A stretch of DNA of 64,000 bases. Source: Acidobacteria bacterium UBA2994 (GTDB lineage Bacteria > Acidobacteriota > Vicinamibacteria > Vicinamibacterales > UBA8438). A model generated the notes under the pieces. The model did no database searches. It saw only the letters and a program-made list of their open reading frames with translations, and was not told where the DNA came from. Made by a program: the position numbers and the translations under genes. Each line of letters begins with the position of its first letter. Within the stretch, counting starts at the first letter, position 1. Shown here piece after piece: positions 16,502 to 25,344 of the stretch. The DNA is taken from the NCBI GenBank assembly GCA_002346545.1, contig DEAA01000078.1:12280-76279 (forward strand), given 5' to 3'.

Positions 16502-18274
16502 TCAGTGCAGGGGCCAGAACCAGGGCACTAAGACGATCGTCGCCAGCACCACCAGGACAACCAGCGGTGCACCTAGCCGGGCAAAATCACCGAAGCGGTA
16601 GCCACCCGGCCCATACACCATCAGGTTGGTCTGGTACGACAGAGGAGTCAGAAACGACGCCGAGGCCGCCAGGGCGACCGCCACCGCGAACGCGCGGACA
16701 TTCAGTTCGAGCTCAGTGGCCGCCGACATCGCGATCGGGAACATCAGCACCGCCGCAGCGTTGTTCGTGATCAGGCTCTTCAGCAGCACCGTGGTCAGCA
16801 CGATGCCGACAAGCCCGCCAGACGCGCCGAGCGTTCCGAATACACCGTCGATCAGCTGTGCCACGTCTGCCGCGAGCCCCGAAGTCTCAAGGGCAGCTGC
16901 CAGTCCGAACGCGCCTGCGATCACCAGGATAACGTCGAGGTCGATGGCCCCCTTCGCTTCCGACGGAGTCAGCACGCCGCTCATCACCAGCACCAAGGCG
17001 CCCACCAGCGCGGCGCTCAAGACCGGCAGCAACCCGACGGCTGCCGACACGACGACCCCAGCCCCCACCAACGCCACAATCCAGGCCTTCCGTCCCACCG
17101 CCGGCGGCACTCCGCCTAAGCGTGACACCAGCAGGAACGCGCTCCGATCGCGCCACCTGTCCCGGAAGCCAGGATCGGACAGGATAAGCAGCGTATCCTC
17201 CGCCTTCAGGCCGATACCGCCCAGCTTGGCGTCGATCCGGCGCCCGGCCCGGTGTATGGCTACCACCGCGGCCTGATACTGCGCCCGAAACCCCGCTTCT
17301 TTCAGCGAGCGGCCGACCAGCGGCGAAGAGGGCCCGAGCACCGCCTCGAAGAAGGTGTGCCGGACTGTGTCGAATTCTTGCACGTGCTTGTGTTCGGCCG
17401 AGACCAGACCGCGGATGGCATGCAGGTCCACGACCACATCGGCGCGCCCCACGAACGTCAGCTCATCCCCGCCGCGGAGTACCGTGTGCGGGCCAACCGG
17501 CGCGATGACCTCGCCCTGTCGGTCAATCTCAATAAGAAACACGCCCGCCAAATTTCTCAGCCGCCCCGCCTCGACCGAACGACCATCGAGCGCCCCGTCG
17601 GCCGCCACGATCATCCGGACCACAAATTCACGGAAACCGTCGCTCAGGTCGGCCTGCGCCGGATGCCGCTCGGGAAGCAGCCGTGGCGACAGCAGAATCA
17701 GTAGCCCCACTCCAACCACGGCAACCGGGAGCCCTACCGGGGTCAATTCGAACATGGTCAAAGGTGGTTCACCAGCATCGATCAGCAAACCCGATACGAC
17801 GAGATTCGTCGAAGTGCCGATCAGCGTGACCATTCCACCCAGGATGGCGGCGAACGATAGCGGCATCAGAAATCTCGAAGGCGAAAGGCCGGTACGCTGG
17901 GCCCAGTTCTCCACCTGAGGAGCCAACATCGCCACGATCGGCGTGTTATTGAGCAAGCTTGACATGGCGGCGGCCGGTATTAGCAGCCGCGCCAACCCAG
18001 CGCTTCGCCCGTCGCCAGCCCCCAGAGTGCCGGCCACCAGCGGTTGCAGCGCTCCGGTCTTCTCCACGGCGCGTGCCAGCACGTACAGCGCGGCCACCGT
18101 GATCGGTGCCGGATTCGACAGTCCGGCGAACGCCTCGGCCGGCGTGATGACACCTGCCACCAGCAATACGATCACGCCGGTAAGCACCGTCGCCGATGGC
18201 GCCGCCAGCTCGCGCGCCAGGGCCCAGACCATTACAGCCAGCACCACGAACGTCAGCAAAGCGTCCAAACTCAT
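16502..18274 (-). CDS. SLC13/DASS-type permease with RCK-C (TrkA-C) domains
   Basis: 590-residue inner-membrane transporter, expected to carry a dicarboxylate, sulfate or related anion with Na+ or H+. About 10-12 hydrophobic helices lie in two blocks. The conserved 'SSLLNNTPIVAML' and 'GTSTNLVVSGLL' in the first half and 'KSLITNNAAAVLMFP' in the second are the SNT/NNxxA signatures of this family. The cytoplasmic insert (about residues 205-380) holds two TrkA-C-like units. Length and order match SLC13 family permeases. Substrate undetermined. The next gene upstream is divergent. Confidence 0.9.
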   Translation of the reverse strand: MSLDALLTFVVLAVMVWALARELAAPSATVLTGVIVLLVAGVITPAEAFAGLSNPAPITVAALYVLARAVEKTGALQPLVAGTLGAGDGRSAGLARLLIPAAAMSSLLNNTPIVAMLAPQVENWAQRTGLSPSRFLMPLSFAAILGGMVTLIGTSTNLVVSGLLIDAGEPPLTMFELTPVGLPVAVVGVGLLILLSPRLLPERHPAQADLSDGFREFVVRMIVAADGALDGRSVEAGRLRNLAGVFLIEIDRQGEVIAPVGPHTVLRGGDELTFVGRADVVVDLHAIRGLVSAEHKHVQEFDTVRHTFFEAVLGPSSPLVGRSLKEAGFRAQYQAAVVAIHRAGRRIDAKLGGIGLKAEDTLLILSDPGFRDRWRDRSAFLLVSRLGGVPPAVGRKAWIVALVGAGVVVSAAVGLLPVLSAALVGALVLVMSGVLTPSEAKGAIDLDVILVIAGAFGLAAALETSGLAADVAQLIDGVFGTLGASGGLVGIVLTTVLLKSLITNNAAAVLMFPIAMSAATELELNVRAFAVAVALAASASFLTPLSYQTNLMVYGPGGYRFGDFARLGAPLVVLVVLATIVLVPWFWPLH

Positions 18275-18353
18275 GCCGATCTCGCCCTTTTCATCCGATC
18301 GATCCTACTAGAGTGCTTCCAACTCCGCCGCCGTGGCCTGCGCGACAGCCGAC

Positions 18354-18359
18354 TATACT
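18354..18359 (+). promoter_or_regulatory. -10 box TATACT for the Rap1a/Tai-type gene
   Basis: TATACT 22 bases upstream of the ATG at 18382, giving a very short leader. Divergent from the SLC13 gene. Confidence 0.5.
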
Positions 18360-18381
18360 GTCGCTGCTGAGCACTTTCCGT

Positions 18382-18774
18382 ATGACACGCGCCGGACTGC
18401 TCCTCGTGATCCTGTTGCTCGCGACCGCACAGCCGAGCGACACCGGTCTCGCCCGACAAACCGAGGGCGCAGGCACCCAACTGGTGCGCACTTGCCGACT
18501 CTACTTCGAGTTTCTCGGACGAACAGGGGCCGGACGTGAGGAGGCGTTCGACCGAAGCCCGTTCGGGATGGGATACTGCGCTGGCCTCGTACGCGGCGTT
18601 ACCGATGTCGCCCGTACCCGGATGGAAGGTCGCCTCTGTATCCCTGAGGTCACCACTGAGGCGGAAGCGGTCTGGGTGGTCGTGCACTATCTGGAAAACA
18701 ACCAGATCGCTCAGCCGGAGCGCGACACCGACCTGGTTTTGCGGGCCCTGGAGAACACCTACCGATGCCGCTGA
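18382..18774 (+). CDS. Rap1a/Tai-domain secreted protein
   Basis: 130 residues with a signal peptide (MTRAGLLLVILLLATAQP). The mature part has the pattern of the Rap1a/Tai immunity-protein fold: 'CRLYFEFLG' early, 'GYCAGLVRGV' in the middle, 'CIPEV' with the second cysteine pair, and a helical end 'DTDLVLRALENTYRC'. Family founders neutralise type VI amidase effectors in Serratia, but most homologues have no effector partner, and none is seen here. The gene overlaps the following cytochrome gene by 10 bp, so the two are probably cotranscribed. Confidence 0.82.
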   Translation: MTRAGLLLVILLLATAQPSDTGLARQTEGAGTQLVRTCRLYFEFLGRTGAGREEAFDRSPFGMGYCAGLVRGVTDVARTRMEGRLCIPEVTTEAEAVWVVVHYLENNQIAQPERDTDLVLRALENTYRCR

Positions 18775-19379
18775 GCTGCCCTCGCGCGCTCAGCGCTCAG
18801 TCCGTCGTCATCGCGATCCTGCTGCTGGTGCCGCTGGCCGTCCCCGGTTGCCGGCAACCCGGCACTACTGCCAGCCCGGCCGCATCGCCGGACGACGAGA
18901 CACGCTTTCAACCCACCGCGACGGTCGAGGATCTGATGCGGAGCCTCATCGACCCGGCAGCCGACGCAATCTGGGACGCCGTGGTGATCAGGTCAACCTT
19001 AGACGGTCTGGATGAACAGCGGCCGGAAACCGACGAGGACTGGGCCGCGCTCGAACGAAGCGCCTTGCATCTTGTGGAGGCGGGGAATCTGCTACGGATC
19101 GAAGGCCGAGCGATTGCCGGCCCTGAGTCGGTCTCGGAGATGCCTGGCATCGACCTGGATCCGGACGCCATCGCATTGCTCGTGGCGGCCAATGCCGACT
19201 CGTGGGGACGGTCCGCACGAGAGATTCATGACGTCGGGGTGCTGCTGCTCGCCGCCACCCGGGCAAGAGATGTCGACGCCCTCCTCAAAGGCGGCAGCCG
19301 GCTACAGGTCGCGTGTGAGTCGTGTCACTCCCGCTTCTGGTACCCGCCTATGCCATCTACCGGTGAGGACGAACCGTAG
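18765..19379 (+). CDS. Cytochrome c' -like (class II) lipoprotein
   Basis: 204 residues. 'LLLVPLAVPGC' is a lipobox. The remainder is helical and ends with the single heme motif 'CESCH' followed by 'SRFWYP', the C-terminal placement typical of four-helix class II cytochromes c. It is likely an anchored periplasmic monoheme electron carrier or gas-binding protein. The start overlaps the Rap1a/Tai gene. A more exact subtype would need structural comparison. Confidence 0.82.
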   Translation: MPLSCPRALSAQSVVIAILLLVPLAVPGCRQPGTTASPAASPDDETRFQPTATVEDLMRSLIDPAADAIWDAVVIRSTLDGLDEQRPETDEDWAALERSALHLVEAGNLLRIEGRAIAGPESVSEMPGIDLDPDAIALLVAANADSWGRSAREIHDVGVLLLAATRARDVDALLKGGSRLQVACESCHSRFWYPPMPSTGEDEP

Positions 19380-19402
19380 TCCGGCTGACCTTCCTGGCTA
19401 GC

Positions 19403-19783
19403 CTACGGCCGGATGGGCGAGCCATCGGGTCGGGTCAGCTCGGCGCAGCAAATCCCGTAGGTCCCCGGCGCCCGCGACGGCTGTCCCACCACACGGATCT
19501 CGTCACCGGCCCTGATCGTGTCTGACGTCCAACCGCGACGCGTCATCATCACCGCCGTGCCCATCTCGACTTCCCAACCCACCACGTCGCCATTGGCGGT
19601 CGGCGCATCGAGATACACGAACGAGTGGGGGTTCCGGAACACGAATTCGGTAACGGTGCCCACCGCCTCAACCTGCTTTTCAGGATCGTAGAAGGGCGCG
19701 CTTGCGTGATGGGCACCTGCGGGCACGTTGGTCACCAGCACCGCTCCAAGCAAACCTGCCGTCGTCCAGAGTAGAGTTCTCAC
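19403..19783 (-). CDS. DUF6152 family secreted protein
   Basis: 126 residues. A GTG at 19783 preceded by AAGGAG (7-base spacing) is the best start. A signal peptide ends at 'PAGAHH', and the mature N-terminus begins with the His-His that is common in the family. Further landmarks are 'GTVTEFVFRNPHSFVYLD', 'WEVEMGT', 'RRGWTSDTI' and 'GDEIRVVGQPSR', which match DUF6152, an OB-like small periplasmic protein of unknown role common in Acidobacteriota. It lies 42 bp downstream of the gene ending at 19826, probably the same transcript. Confidence 0.88.
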   Translation of the reverse strand: MRTLLWTTAGLLGAVLVTNVPAGAHHASAPFYDPEKQVEAVGTVTEFVFRNPHSFVYLDAPTANGDVVGWEVEMGTAVMMTRRGWTSDTIRAGDEIRVVGQPSRAPGTYGICCAELTRPDGSPIRP

Positions 19784-19825
19784 ACCGTTTCTCCTTGCTT
19801 GCAGATCAAGGCCGCACATCTCCCT

Positions 19826-20587
19826 TTACTGGTACTTCGGTATCAGAAACTTCCGCGGATGTCCCGCCTCGAATGGGTCGCAGTTGTAGGCTTGGAGCTT
19901 GTAGCCGTCAGGCGCCGGCTGCCACCGCGTGGTATATGACGCCGGCTCCCGCAGAAACATCGGGTCCTCGACCGTCAGCGTCAGGTTCAGATGCTCACCG
20001 TCTCGCCAGTACCGCTCAGTTAGTTTCTTCTGCTGGGAGGAGGGAATTCCGTTGTAGTCGTCGAACCCGGTGATGTCGAACACGAAGTTCGTGGTCTCCA
20101 CGATGAGCGCGCCCTCTTCGTAGCGCCCCACCGAAAAACCTTGGACCGTGAACTCAATCGGCGACGGCTCACGACCATCGAGCCAGACCGTCCGAATCTG
20201 GTCGTCCTTCTCGTAGCGAAAGAGCACCCTATCCGGCCACTGGGTCACTTCCATCATGTAGGGGTCGTACTGAATGGCGGGCGAGGCTGACGGCACGCAG
20301 TCGTATTTCGGAGCGATCGCCTCGTCGAACGCGGCCTGGTACGCCTCGGCTCGCTCGTTGAGAATCGGGAAATTCTCACCCGGCACCCATGGCATGTTGG
20401 GTCCATTGACCCGTCGCACAGCCGGTCCACCGTCCCAGACCCCGACAAGATCGGGCACCTCTACCGAGGCGTCCTGCGCCTCCGCTGGCGCGGCCACCCC
20501 ACTCCCGAGCGCGACAAGCAGCCCGCCGACGATCCAAGAAGACCGCCATACGGAGACGACCGCTCGACGACTGTCAGGTCTGTGCAT
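19826..20587 (-). CDS. Secreted hypothetical protein related to the 'DLxGxW' family
   Basis: 253 residues. The ATG at 20587 has GAGGAGA six bases upstream; a GTG at 20593 would abut it. A signal peptide ends near 'APAEAQ'. 'VPDLVGVWDGG' and 'EEGALIVETTNFVFDITG' recall the DLxGxW proteins, and the C-terminus has 'YKLQAYNCDP' where those have an 'EYACHE' element. These proteins typically precede DUF6152 genes in acidobacterial genomes, as here. No reaction is known. Confidence 0.82.
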   Translation of the reverse strand: MHRPDSRRAVVSVWRSSWIVGGLLVALGSGVAAPAEAQDASVEVPDLVGVWDGGPAVRRVNGPNMPWVPGENFPILNERAEAYQAAFDEAIAPKYDCVPSASPAIQYDPYMMEVTQWPDRVLFRYEKDDQIRTVWLDGREPSPIEFTVQGFSVGRYEEGALIVETTNFVFDITGFDDYNGIPSSQQKKLTERYWRDGEHLNLTLTVEDPMFLREPASYTTRWQPAPDGYKLQAYNCDPFEAGHPRKFLIPKYQ

Positions 20588-20663
20588 GCTCACTCTCCTC
20601 GTCGATCCGGGGGGCCAACCGTCGCCAGCCCGAAGTTCAAGGGATTCTACCTCGCCTCCCAGC

Positions 20664-21548
20664 TCATCGGGCCCGTCTCCAAACCCGATTCCACCACATC
20701 AGACCACCAGTGACGAACATGACTGGCGGCACGAGGCCTATGACGGCCCAGAGCAACTTCGACCACTCCCCGAATCGACCAAAGTGCAGACGTGTAAACC
20801 ACAGGAGGACGTTGTCTCCAGTGCGCGGGTCGAAGTTGTCCTCCTCGAACGGCTCCAAATAGTCGACCACGGCACCGAACGGCTCGGGGAAAGCGAGGTA
20901 GATCCCGGTAAAGCCCCACATGACAATGAAGAACAGCGTCCAGAACCCGAGCGCGCTATGGAGCGACCAGTTCAATCGTCGCCAATTCGAACGCCAGTCG
21001 ACAACTAGACCGTTACTCCAGGTCTTCACCCCGGGCCACCAGATGACCGCACCTGTCACCCCGAGCAGGAGCAGCAGGATCGCGCCCACGCCGTTGACCG
21101 AGCGACCGGTGTCCCCAGCCAGCAGATTGTCGTGCAAATCGAGCAGCCAGGTGGTCAGGCGCCACCCCCACGGCAACGCATGCCCCAAGTACTCGCCTGT
21201 ATATGGATCGAAGAACAGCTGGCTCCGTTCCCCAGAAGGCCCGACCGACATAGTCACGGCGAGCCCGGGCTCGTCGGGCTCGGTCCAGACCTCCACCGGC
21301 ACATCGGGAAACAGTGCCTCGGTGGCGGCGACCAGTTCCTCGCCGCTTAGCCTGGCACCGGCCACCGCGACCGGGAGGGGCTGCGGGTTGAAGTACTGGC
21401 GCAGCTCACTGCGATACACAAGGATACTGCCGGTCAGGCTGATCACGACGACGTAAAGACCGACCGCCAGTCCGCTCCACAAGTGGACCTGGAACAGCGC
21501 GCGCCTGAGCCACATCTGCTGCGGCTGCCGCCACCAACTACTGACCAT
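20664..21548 (-). CDS. PepSY-associated transmembrane protein
   Basis: 294 residues with four membrane helices: one near the N-terminus after 'VHLWSGLAVGLYVVVISLTG', two in the middle and one at the C-terminus, with a periplasmic PepSY-like loop ('GEELVAATEALFPDVPV', 'FFDPYTGEYLG'). 'LHDNLLAGDTGR' and 'WSLHSALGFW' carry the conserved histidines thought to bind heme b in PepSY-TM iron-reductase-like proteins. It may reduce ferric chelates at the inner membrane. The ATG at 21548 overlaps the end of the ATP-grasp gene by 11 bp. Confidence 0.87.
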   Translation of the reverse strand: MVSSWWRQPQQMWLRRALFQVHLWSGLAVGLYVVVISLTGSILVYRSELRQYFNPQPLPVAVAGARLSGEELVAATEALFPDVPVEVWTEPDEPGLAVTMSVGPSGERSQLFFDPYTGEYLGHALPWGWRLTTWLLDLHDNLLAGDTGRSVNGVGAILLLLLGVTGAVIWWPGVKTWSNGLVVDWRSNWRRLNWSLHSALGFWTLFFIVMWGFTGIYLAFPEPFGAVVDYLEPFEEDNFDPRTGDNVLLWFTRLHFGRFGEWSKLLWAVIGLVPPVMFVTGGLMWWNRVWRRAR

Positions 21549-22527
21549 CGCACCCTCGTCCCGACGCCGACACATCGAGAGTATCCGACTGCGTCGGAGT
21601 CTCGAGATCTTGAAGCCGCTGGCTCAGGTACTCGGCGATCGCACCCATTCCCGACCGTCCGTCGACCGCCTCGGCCGCGGAGTTGTAGTTCGTGTTGGTG
21701 TTGATGTCGTAGGTATAGGCGACCCCGTCCCGGTCGACGATGAACTCGACACCGGCAATCTGGGTGTCGTGCATCGCGAGCACGCGTGCGTACCGCTCGA
21801 CCAGAGGATGCTCGAACCGGTCGATGATGGTGAACATCGCGCGATTCTCGCCGTCTGTCGGACAGAAGGCGTCGTCCACCCGACACGCGTCAGCGGGACA
21901 CAGCTCGAACCCCTGGCTGGTATCCACCTGCACGGCGTAGAGCAGCTCTCCCCCCACGAACTCCACCCGCGTGATCGTCGGGTCGGGCGACTCCACGTAT
22001 TGCTGCAACAGGGTGAGCCCGTCGACCGACGGCTCGAACTCGTCACTCTCGACGTAGGCATCCAGCGCCATGCGCTCACGGAACAGTCGCACGCCCAAGC
22101 CCTTGCCGGCTCGATTGTGCTTGGTGATAAACGGCGTCGGGAAGCTGGCCGCGGCCCGCCTGAGCTCCTCGCGTCCCACCACTGCCAGCGTGCGCGGGGT
22201 CAGCACCCCGAGTGCGTCGAGCGCCTGGTACTGCGCGACCTTGCTCACCTCGAGTCGCAACGCCCGAGTACCGTTGACCACCGGGCGCTCATGCCGCTCG
22301 AGCCACGCCAGCACCGCCGCTGTATGCTCCGGCGCGTACCGATGCCCCCGCGTGTGCGAAGAGGCACTCATCCGGTTGTAGAAGATGCCGTCGGGTGGGA
22401 CCGAGGCCAGGTCCAGCGTCCCCGTCCCAAGAAACCACTCCTCGAACGGCACCCCACGAGCCTGGAACGCAGACCGGAGTGGACGTACCCACTCATCGTT
22501 TTCGTGGATGACGTAGACCTTGGCCAT
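21538..22527 (-). CDS. ATP-grasp (RimK-like) ligase
   Basis: 329 residues, cytoplasmic. The start at 22527 ('MAKVYVIHENDEW') lies 13 bp from the barrel gene. 'ITKHNRAGKGLGVRLF' is the glycine-rich ATP-binding loop. The C-terminal 'GVEFIVDRDGVAYTYDINT' holds the acidic/Asn Mg-binding residues of ATP-grasp enzymes. Relatives such as RimK and glutathione synthetase join a carboxylate to an amine. The partner substrate is unknown, and no small precursor peptide is seen next to it. Its place between an outer-membrane barrel and a PepSY-TM protein is unexplained. Confidence 0.83.
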   Translation of the reverse strand: MAKVYVIHENDEWVRPLRSAFQARGVPFEEWFLGTGTLDLASVPPDGIFYNRMSASSHTRGHRYAPEHTAAVLAWLERHERPVVNGTRALRLEVSKVAQYQALDALGVLTPRTLAVVGREELRRAAASFPTPFITKHNRAGKGLGVRLFRERMALDAYVESDEFEPSVDGLTLLQQYVESPDPTITRVEFVGGELLYAVQVDTSQGFELCPADACRVDDAFCPTDGENRAMFTIIDRFEHPLVERYARVLAMHDTQIAGVEFIVDRDGVAYTYDINTNTNYNSAAEAVDGRSGMGAIAEYLSQRLQDLETPTQSDTLDVSASGRGCDGQ

Positions 22528-22540
22528 GCCTACGCCTGGC

Positions 22541-23857
22541 TCAGAAGCGAGGATTGACCACGTTGTTGAAGATCGACCCGAAGGTATAACCAAAACCGAC
22601 GCGGTACTCGTAGCGAGAATCGGTCGCGAGCGCTCTCCGTTCGACCAAGATCTCCGCATCAGACAAGTCTGCCTTCGGCAAGTACAGTTGATTCCGAACC
22701 AGTGAGCTGCTAGCGCTCATGAACACGGAAAATCCGCGAACGATCCTGAACGAGAGGTTGCCTGACAACGACACGCTGTACTTATCCAGGTCATCAAGGA
22801 ACGAGTTGTAGTTGAGCCGGATCCGACTATCTCCCCAAGGCTGCTCGACATCAAACGTCGTCTCCAACGAGTGCGATGGCACAGTCTCTTCCATCTTCCC
22901 GAAAATCGTTTCCTCTTCGTACTCAAACGCTTGGATACCGGCCTCATAGCGAACGTAGAAAGCCCGCCTGGACGACTCGGAGTAGGGAAAAACATTAAAC
23001 TCGACACCAGGGAGGACTCGCGTTCTGCGCGCCTGATTCCGGAACGTCGATTGGCTTAGTCCTCCCCGAATCGACGCCCCCCAGTGCTCTCCTAAGGTCT
23101 TGACGGCCTGGCCGTCCATGTTGCTGTTCCGGTTGATGTTTTTGAAGTCACCGTCGCTCAACTCAGTAATGCTCTCCCGATAGGAGGTCTCAGCCCGCAG
23201 CCGGAAAATCCATTCCTCAGTCGTACGATTGGCCGAGACCGACGCATTGAATCTGCGGTTCGTCCGTGAGGACTCGCCCGAGGCCCGTCCATCGGCATTG
23301 ATCCGAAACACCCAGAAATTCCAAGGATCGTCCTCGGGCTGGGCCATCAAGTCGCGTGCTCGACCATTCCCGGCAAGAGCACTGTTGGTGCCGATCTCGA
23401 TCTCGTAGGCCAGCGGAGTATCAATGATGTAATGGAGGAACCCGACGCGGAGCACCTGGGCAACACCGGCCCTCGTTTCATCGTCCGTGTCAGTCCGACT
23501 CTCCGCGTAGGAGTAAGTGACGTCACGTCCGTGGAACTCATCCAGGCCAAGGAATTCGAACGAATATTGCTGCCCGCCACCGGTATCCTCATCGGTAACC
23601 AGCACGTGCACTTGGGCATCACGCCGATCCCGGACGTAGTTAACGAACGTAATTTCACGCCGCAAATAGTTACGATCGCACTCACGACCACAATCAAGAA
23701 ACACCCGCAGTGCCTGGGGGCGCTCATCGGTCCGGAGCTCCTGGGAACCGTCATTCGGCTCCTGCGCACCTGCCCCAGCGGCCAATGCCACCAGCAGCGT
23801 CACGCCCATCAAACCCTCTAGTAATGCCTTCGTCAAACGCCTGTCCCGCTTTATCAC
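22541..23857 (-). CDS. Outer-membrane beta-barrel protein, DUF481-like
   Basis: 438 residues with a signal peptide ending 'GAGAQ'. The body consists of alternating hydrophobic/polar strands ('NLSFRIVRGFSVFMSASSSL', 'YEYRVGFGYTFGS') and ends in a C-terminal phenylalanine ('NPRF'), the usual outer-membrane insertion signal. Two early cysteines ('LDCGREC') are conserved-looking. A soluble N-terminal segment of about 100 residues precedes the barrel. The start is a GTG after GAGGTGG; an ATG at 23809 is a weaker alternative because it removes the charged n-region. First gene of a run with the ATP-grasp and PepSY-TM genes. Transport substrate unknown. Confidence 0.78.
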   Translation of the reverse strand: MIKRDRRLTKALLEGLMGVTLLVALAAGAGAQEPNDGSQELRTDERPQALRVFLDCGRECDRNYLRREITFVNYVRDRRDAQVHVLVTDEDTGGGQQYSFEFLGLDEFHGRDVTYSYAESRTDTDDETRAGVAQVLRVGFLHYIIDTPLAYEIEIGTNSALAGNGRARDLMAQPEDDPWNFWVFRINADGRASGESSRTNRRFNASVSANRTTEEWIFRLRAETSYRESITELSDGDFKNINRNSNMDGQAVKTLGEHWGASIRGGLSQSTFRNQARRTRVLPGVEFNVFPYSESSRRAFYVRYEAGIQAFEYEEETIFGKMEETVPSHSLETTFDVEQPWGDSRIRLNYNSFLDDLDKYSVSLSGNLSFRIVRGFSVFMSASSSLVRNQLYLPKADLSDAEILVERRALATDSRYEYRVGFGYTFGSIFNNVVNPRF

Positions 23858-24048
23858 CCACCCACCTCGAAACGCGGCCTAACCCTACGACGCTAAAACA
23901 ACCGCTCTCACTTCCATGTGAGGCCCATTGTCACAGTCTCTCTGGCGCCTAACCATGCGCCGCTTACTCCGACGAAACCAATCAATACAGTATACGGGCA
24001 CCTCCGCAGAGATATTCCGGCCGAATCTCGCGACACCCGCCCGTTAAC
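23858..24048. other. Intergenic region between divergent genes
   Basis: About 190 bases between the beta-barrel gene and the FAH promoter. I see AT-richer sequence with scattered TATAC-like words (e.g. near 23990) but no open frame of interest and no convincing RNA structure. Confidence 0.5.
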
Positions 24049-24077
24049 TTGACAGTGTTCCTGCCCGAGGGTACAAG
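24049..24077 (+). promoter_or_regulatory. Sigma70-type promoter TTGACA-17-TACAAG
   Basis: TTGACA at 24049-24054, a 17-bp spacer and TACAAG at 24072-24077. The ATG of the FAH-type gene follows at 24121 after AAGAGGAG. The best two-box promoter in the window. Confidence 0.6.
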
Positions 24078-24120
24078 AGGAGCCTTGCAACCGACGTATC
24101 AGCTACACAAGAGGAGCACC

Positions 24121-25269
24121 ATGCGACGAACTCTAATGTTCGGCCTGATCGTGGCCCTGGCTGCGAGCACCGCCACCGCCCAACCGGCGGTGACCCCTGT
24201 CGAGCCCTTCAAGGTCGGTACTTTCGACATCCATGGCGTCCCCCATGTCGTACTAGTCCTTAGGGACTCATATGTCATCGACATTGAGGTTGCCAACATG
24301 GTGCTCGAGGCGAATCCGGCGTACCCGGCCGTACCAAGGCCGGACGACATGCTGGATCTGATTGGCCGCTACGAGTACGGGCTAAAGTACCGTCTGTACG
24401 AAATCGTCAACCATACCGTCAACAACAACCTGTTGACCGGCAGCGGCCGAGCTGACTACGTCTACGACGTGTCCGAGCTCCGGATCCGTCCACCCATCAT
24501 GTACCCGGGCAAGATCATGAACGCGGCAGTGAACTTCTACACCCACGCCTGCGAAGGCTGCACGCAGGAGGAACTGCAGGCACGCACACGCGAGCGTCAG
24601 GAAAACCGTGGGGTGCCATATCTTTTCCTGAAGCCGAGCCGCGGGGCAGTAATCGGCAGTGGAGATGACGTCGTCATGCCGTTCGGCCGCGACCAGATCG
24701 AGTGGGAAGTCGAGATGGCGATCGTCTTCGGCCGCACCGGCAAGTACATCTCGGCCTCGCGAGCCTATGACCATGTGTTCGGCTACATGGTGGCCATGGA
24801 CGTCTCCGACCGTGGCGGCCGTCCGCCCGGCGGCAACGCGACCCGCTCGGACTGGTTCGTGGGCAAGGGTCACGACACCTTCGCGCCACACGGGCCCTGG
24901 ATCGTTCCGAAAGAATTCTACGGCGACCCGATGGATCGGCTACACCAGACACTCGTCATCGACGGGGTCACCGTGCAGGAAGCACGTGCCGGCGACATGA
25001 TCCACAACATCCCGGAGCTCATCGAGTACGCCTCGTCGCTCATCACCGTGTTCCCTGGCGACGTGCTGCAGAGCGGCACCTCCGGCGGCACCGGCGCGGG
25101 ACGTGTCGAGCGCGCCACCGGTTCGGGGTATCTGCAGGCGGGTGAGACGATCAGCGCCAGTATCGACGGCATCGGCACCCTGACCCACACCGTGGTCGCC
25201 GAGGAGAGCATTCCCAACGATCTGTCGGGTGCTCAACTGCCACCAACCGCGTCATACCGCGACCGTTAG
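24121..25269 (+). CDS. Exported fumarylacetoacetate-hydrolase-fold protein
   Basis: 382 residues. The ATG at 24121 follows AAGAGGAG and gives a signal peptide (MRRTLMFGLIVALAAS...TATAQ). The FAH C-terminal fold follows: 'DQIEWEVEMAIVFGRTG' with the metal-binding Glu residues, 'GYMVAMDVSDRG' with the Asp, 'WFVGKGHDTFAPHGPW' and 'LQSGTSGGTGAG'. These enzymes cleave C-C bonds in beta-diketo acids or tautomerise and decarboxylate oxaloacetate-like compounds, normally in the cytoplasm. Periplasmic location is unusual. Terminator at 25295. Confidence 0.88.
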   Translation: MRRTLMFGLIVALAASTATAQPAVTPVEPFKVGTFDIHGVPHVVLVLRDSYVIDIEVANMVLEANPAYPAVPRPDDMLDLIGRYEYGLKYRLYEIVNHTVNNNLLTGSGRADYVYDVSELRIRPPIMYPGKIMNAAVNFYTHACEGCTQEELQARTRERQENRGVPYLFLKPSRGAVIGSGDDVVMPFGRDQIEWEVEMAIVFGRTGKYISASRAYDHVFGYMVAMDVSDRGGRPPGGNATRSDWFVGKGHDTFAPHGPWIVPKEFYGDPMDRLHQTLVIDGVTVQEARAGDMIHNIPELIEYASSLITVFPGDVLQSGTSGGTGAGRVERATGSGYLQAGETISASIDGIGTLTHTVVAEESIPNDLSGAQLPPTASYRDR

Positions 25270-25294
25270 GCGGTACCATCGCCGTTCAACCATG

Positions 25295-25329
25295 CGCGTC
25301 GGCCGCCCCGGGCGCGGCCGGCGCGTTTT
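25295..25329 (+). terminator. Rho-independent terminator of the FAH-type gene
   Basis: 11-bp stem (25295-25305 with 25315-25325, one G:U pair) around a 9-base loop, followed by TTTTCTGCTT. It lies 25 bases after the stop and before the convergent M20 gene. Confidence 0.75.
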
Positions 25330-25344
25330 CTGCTTCTAGAGCGT

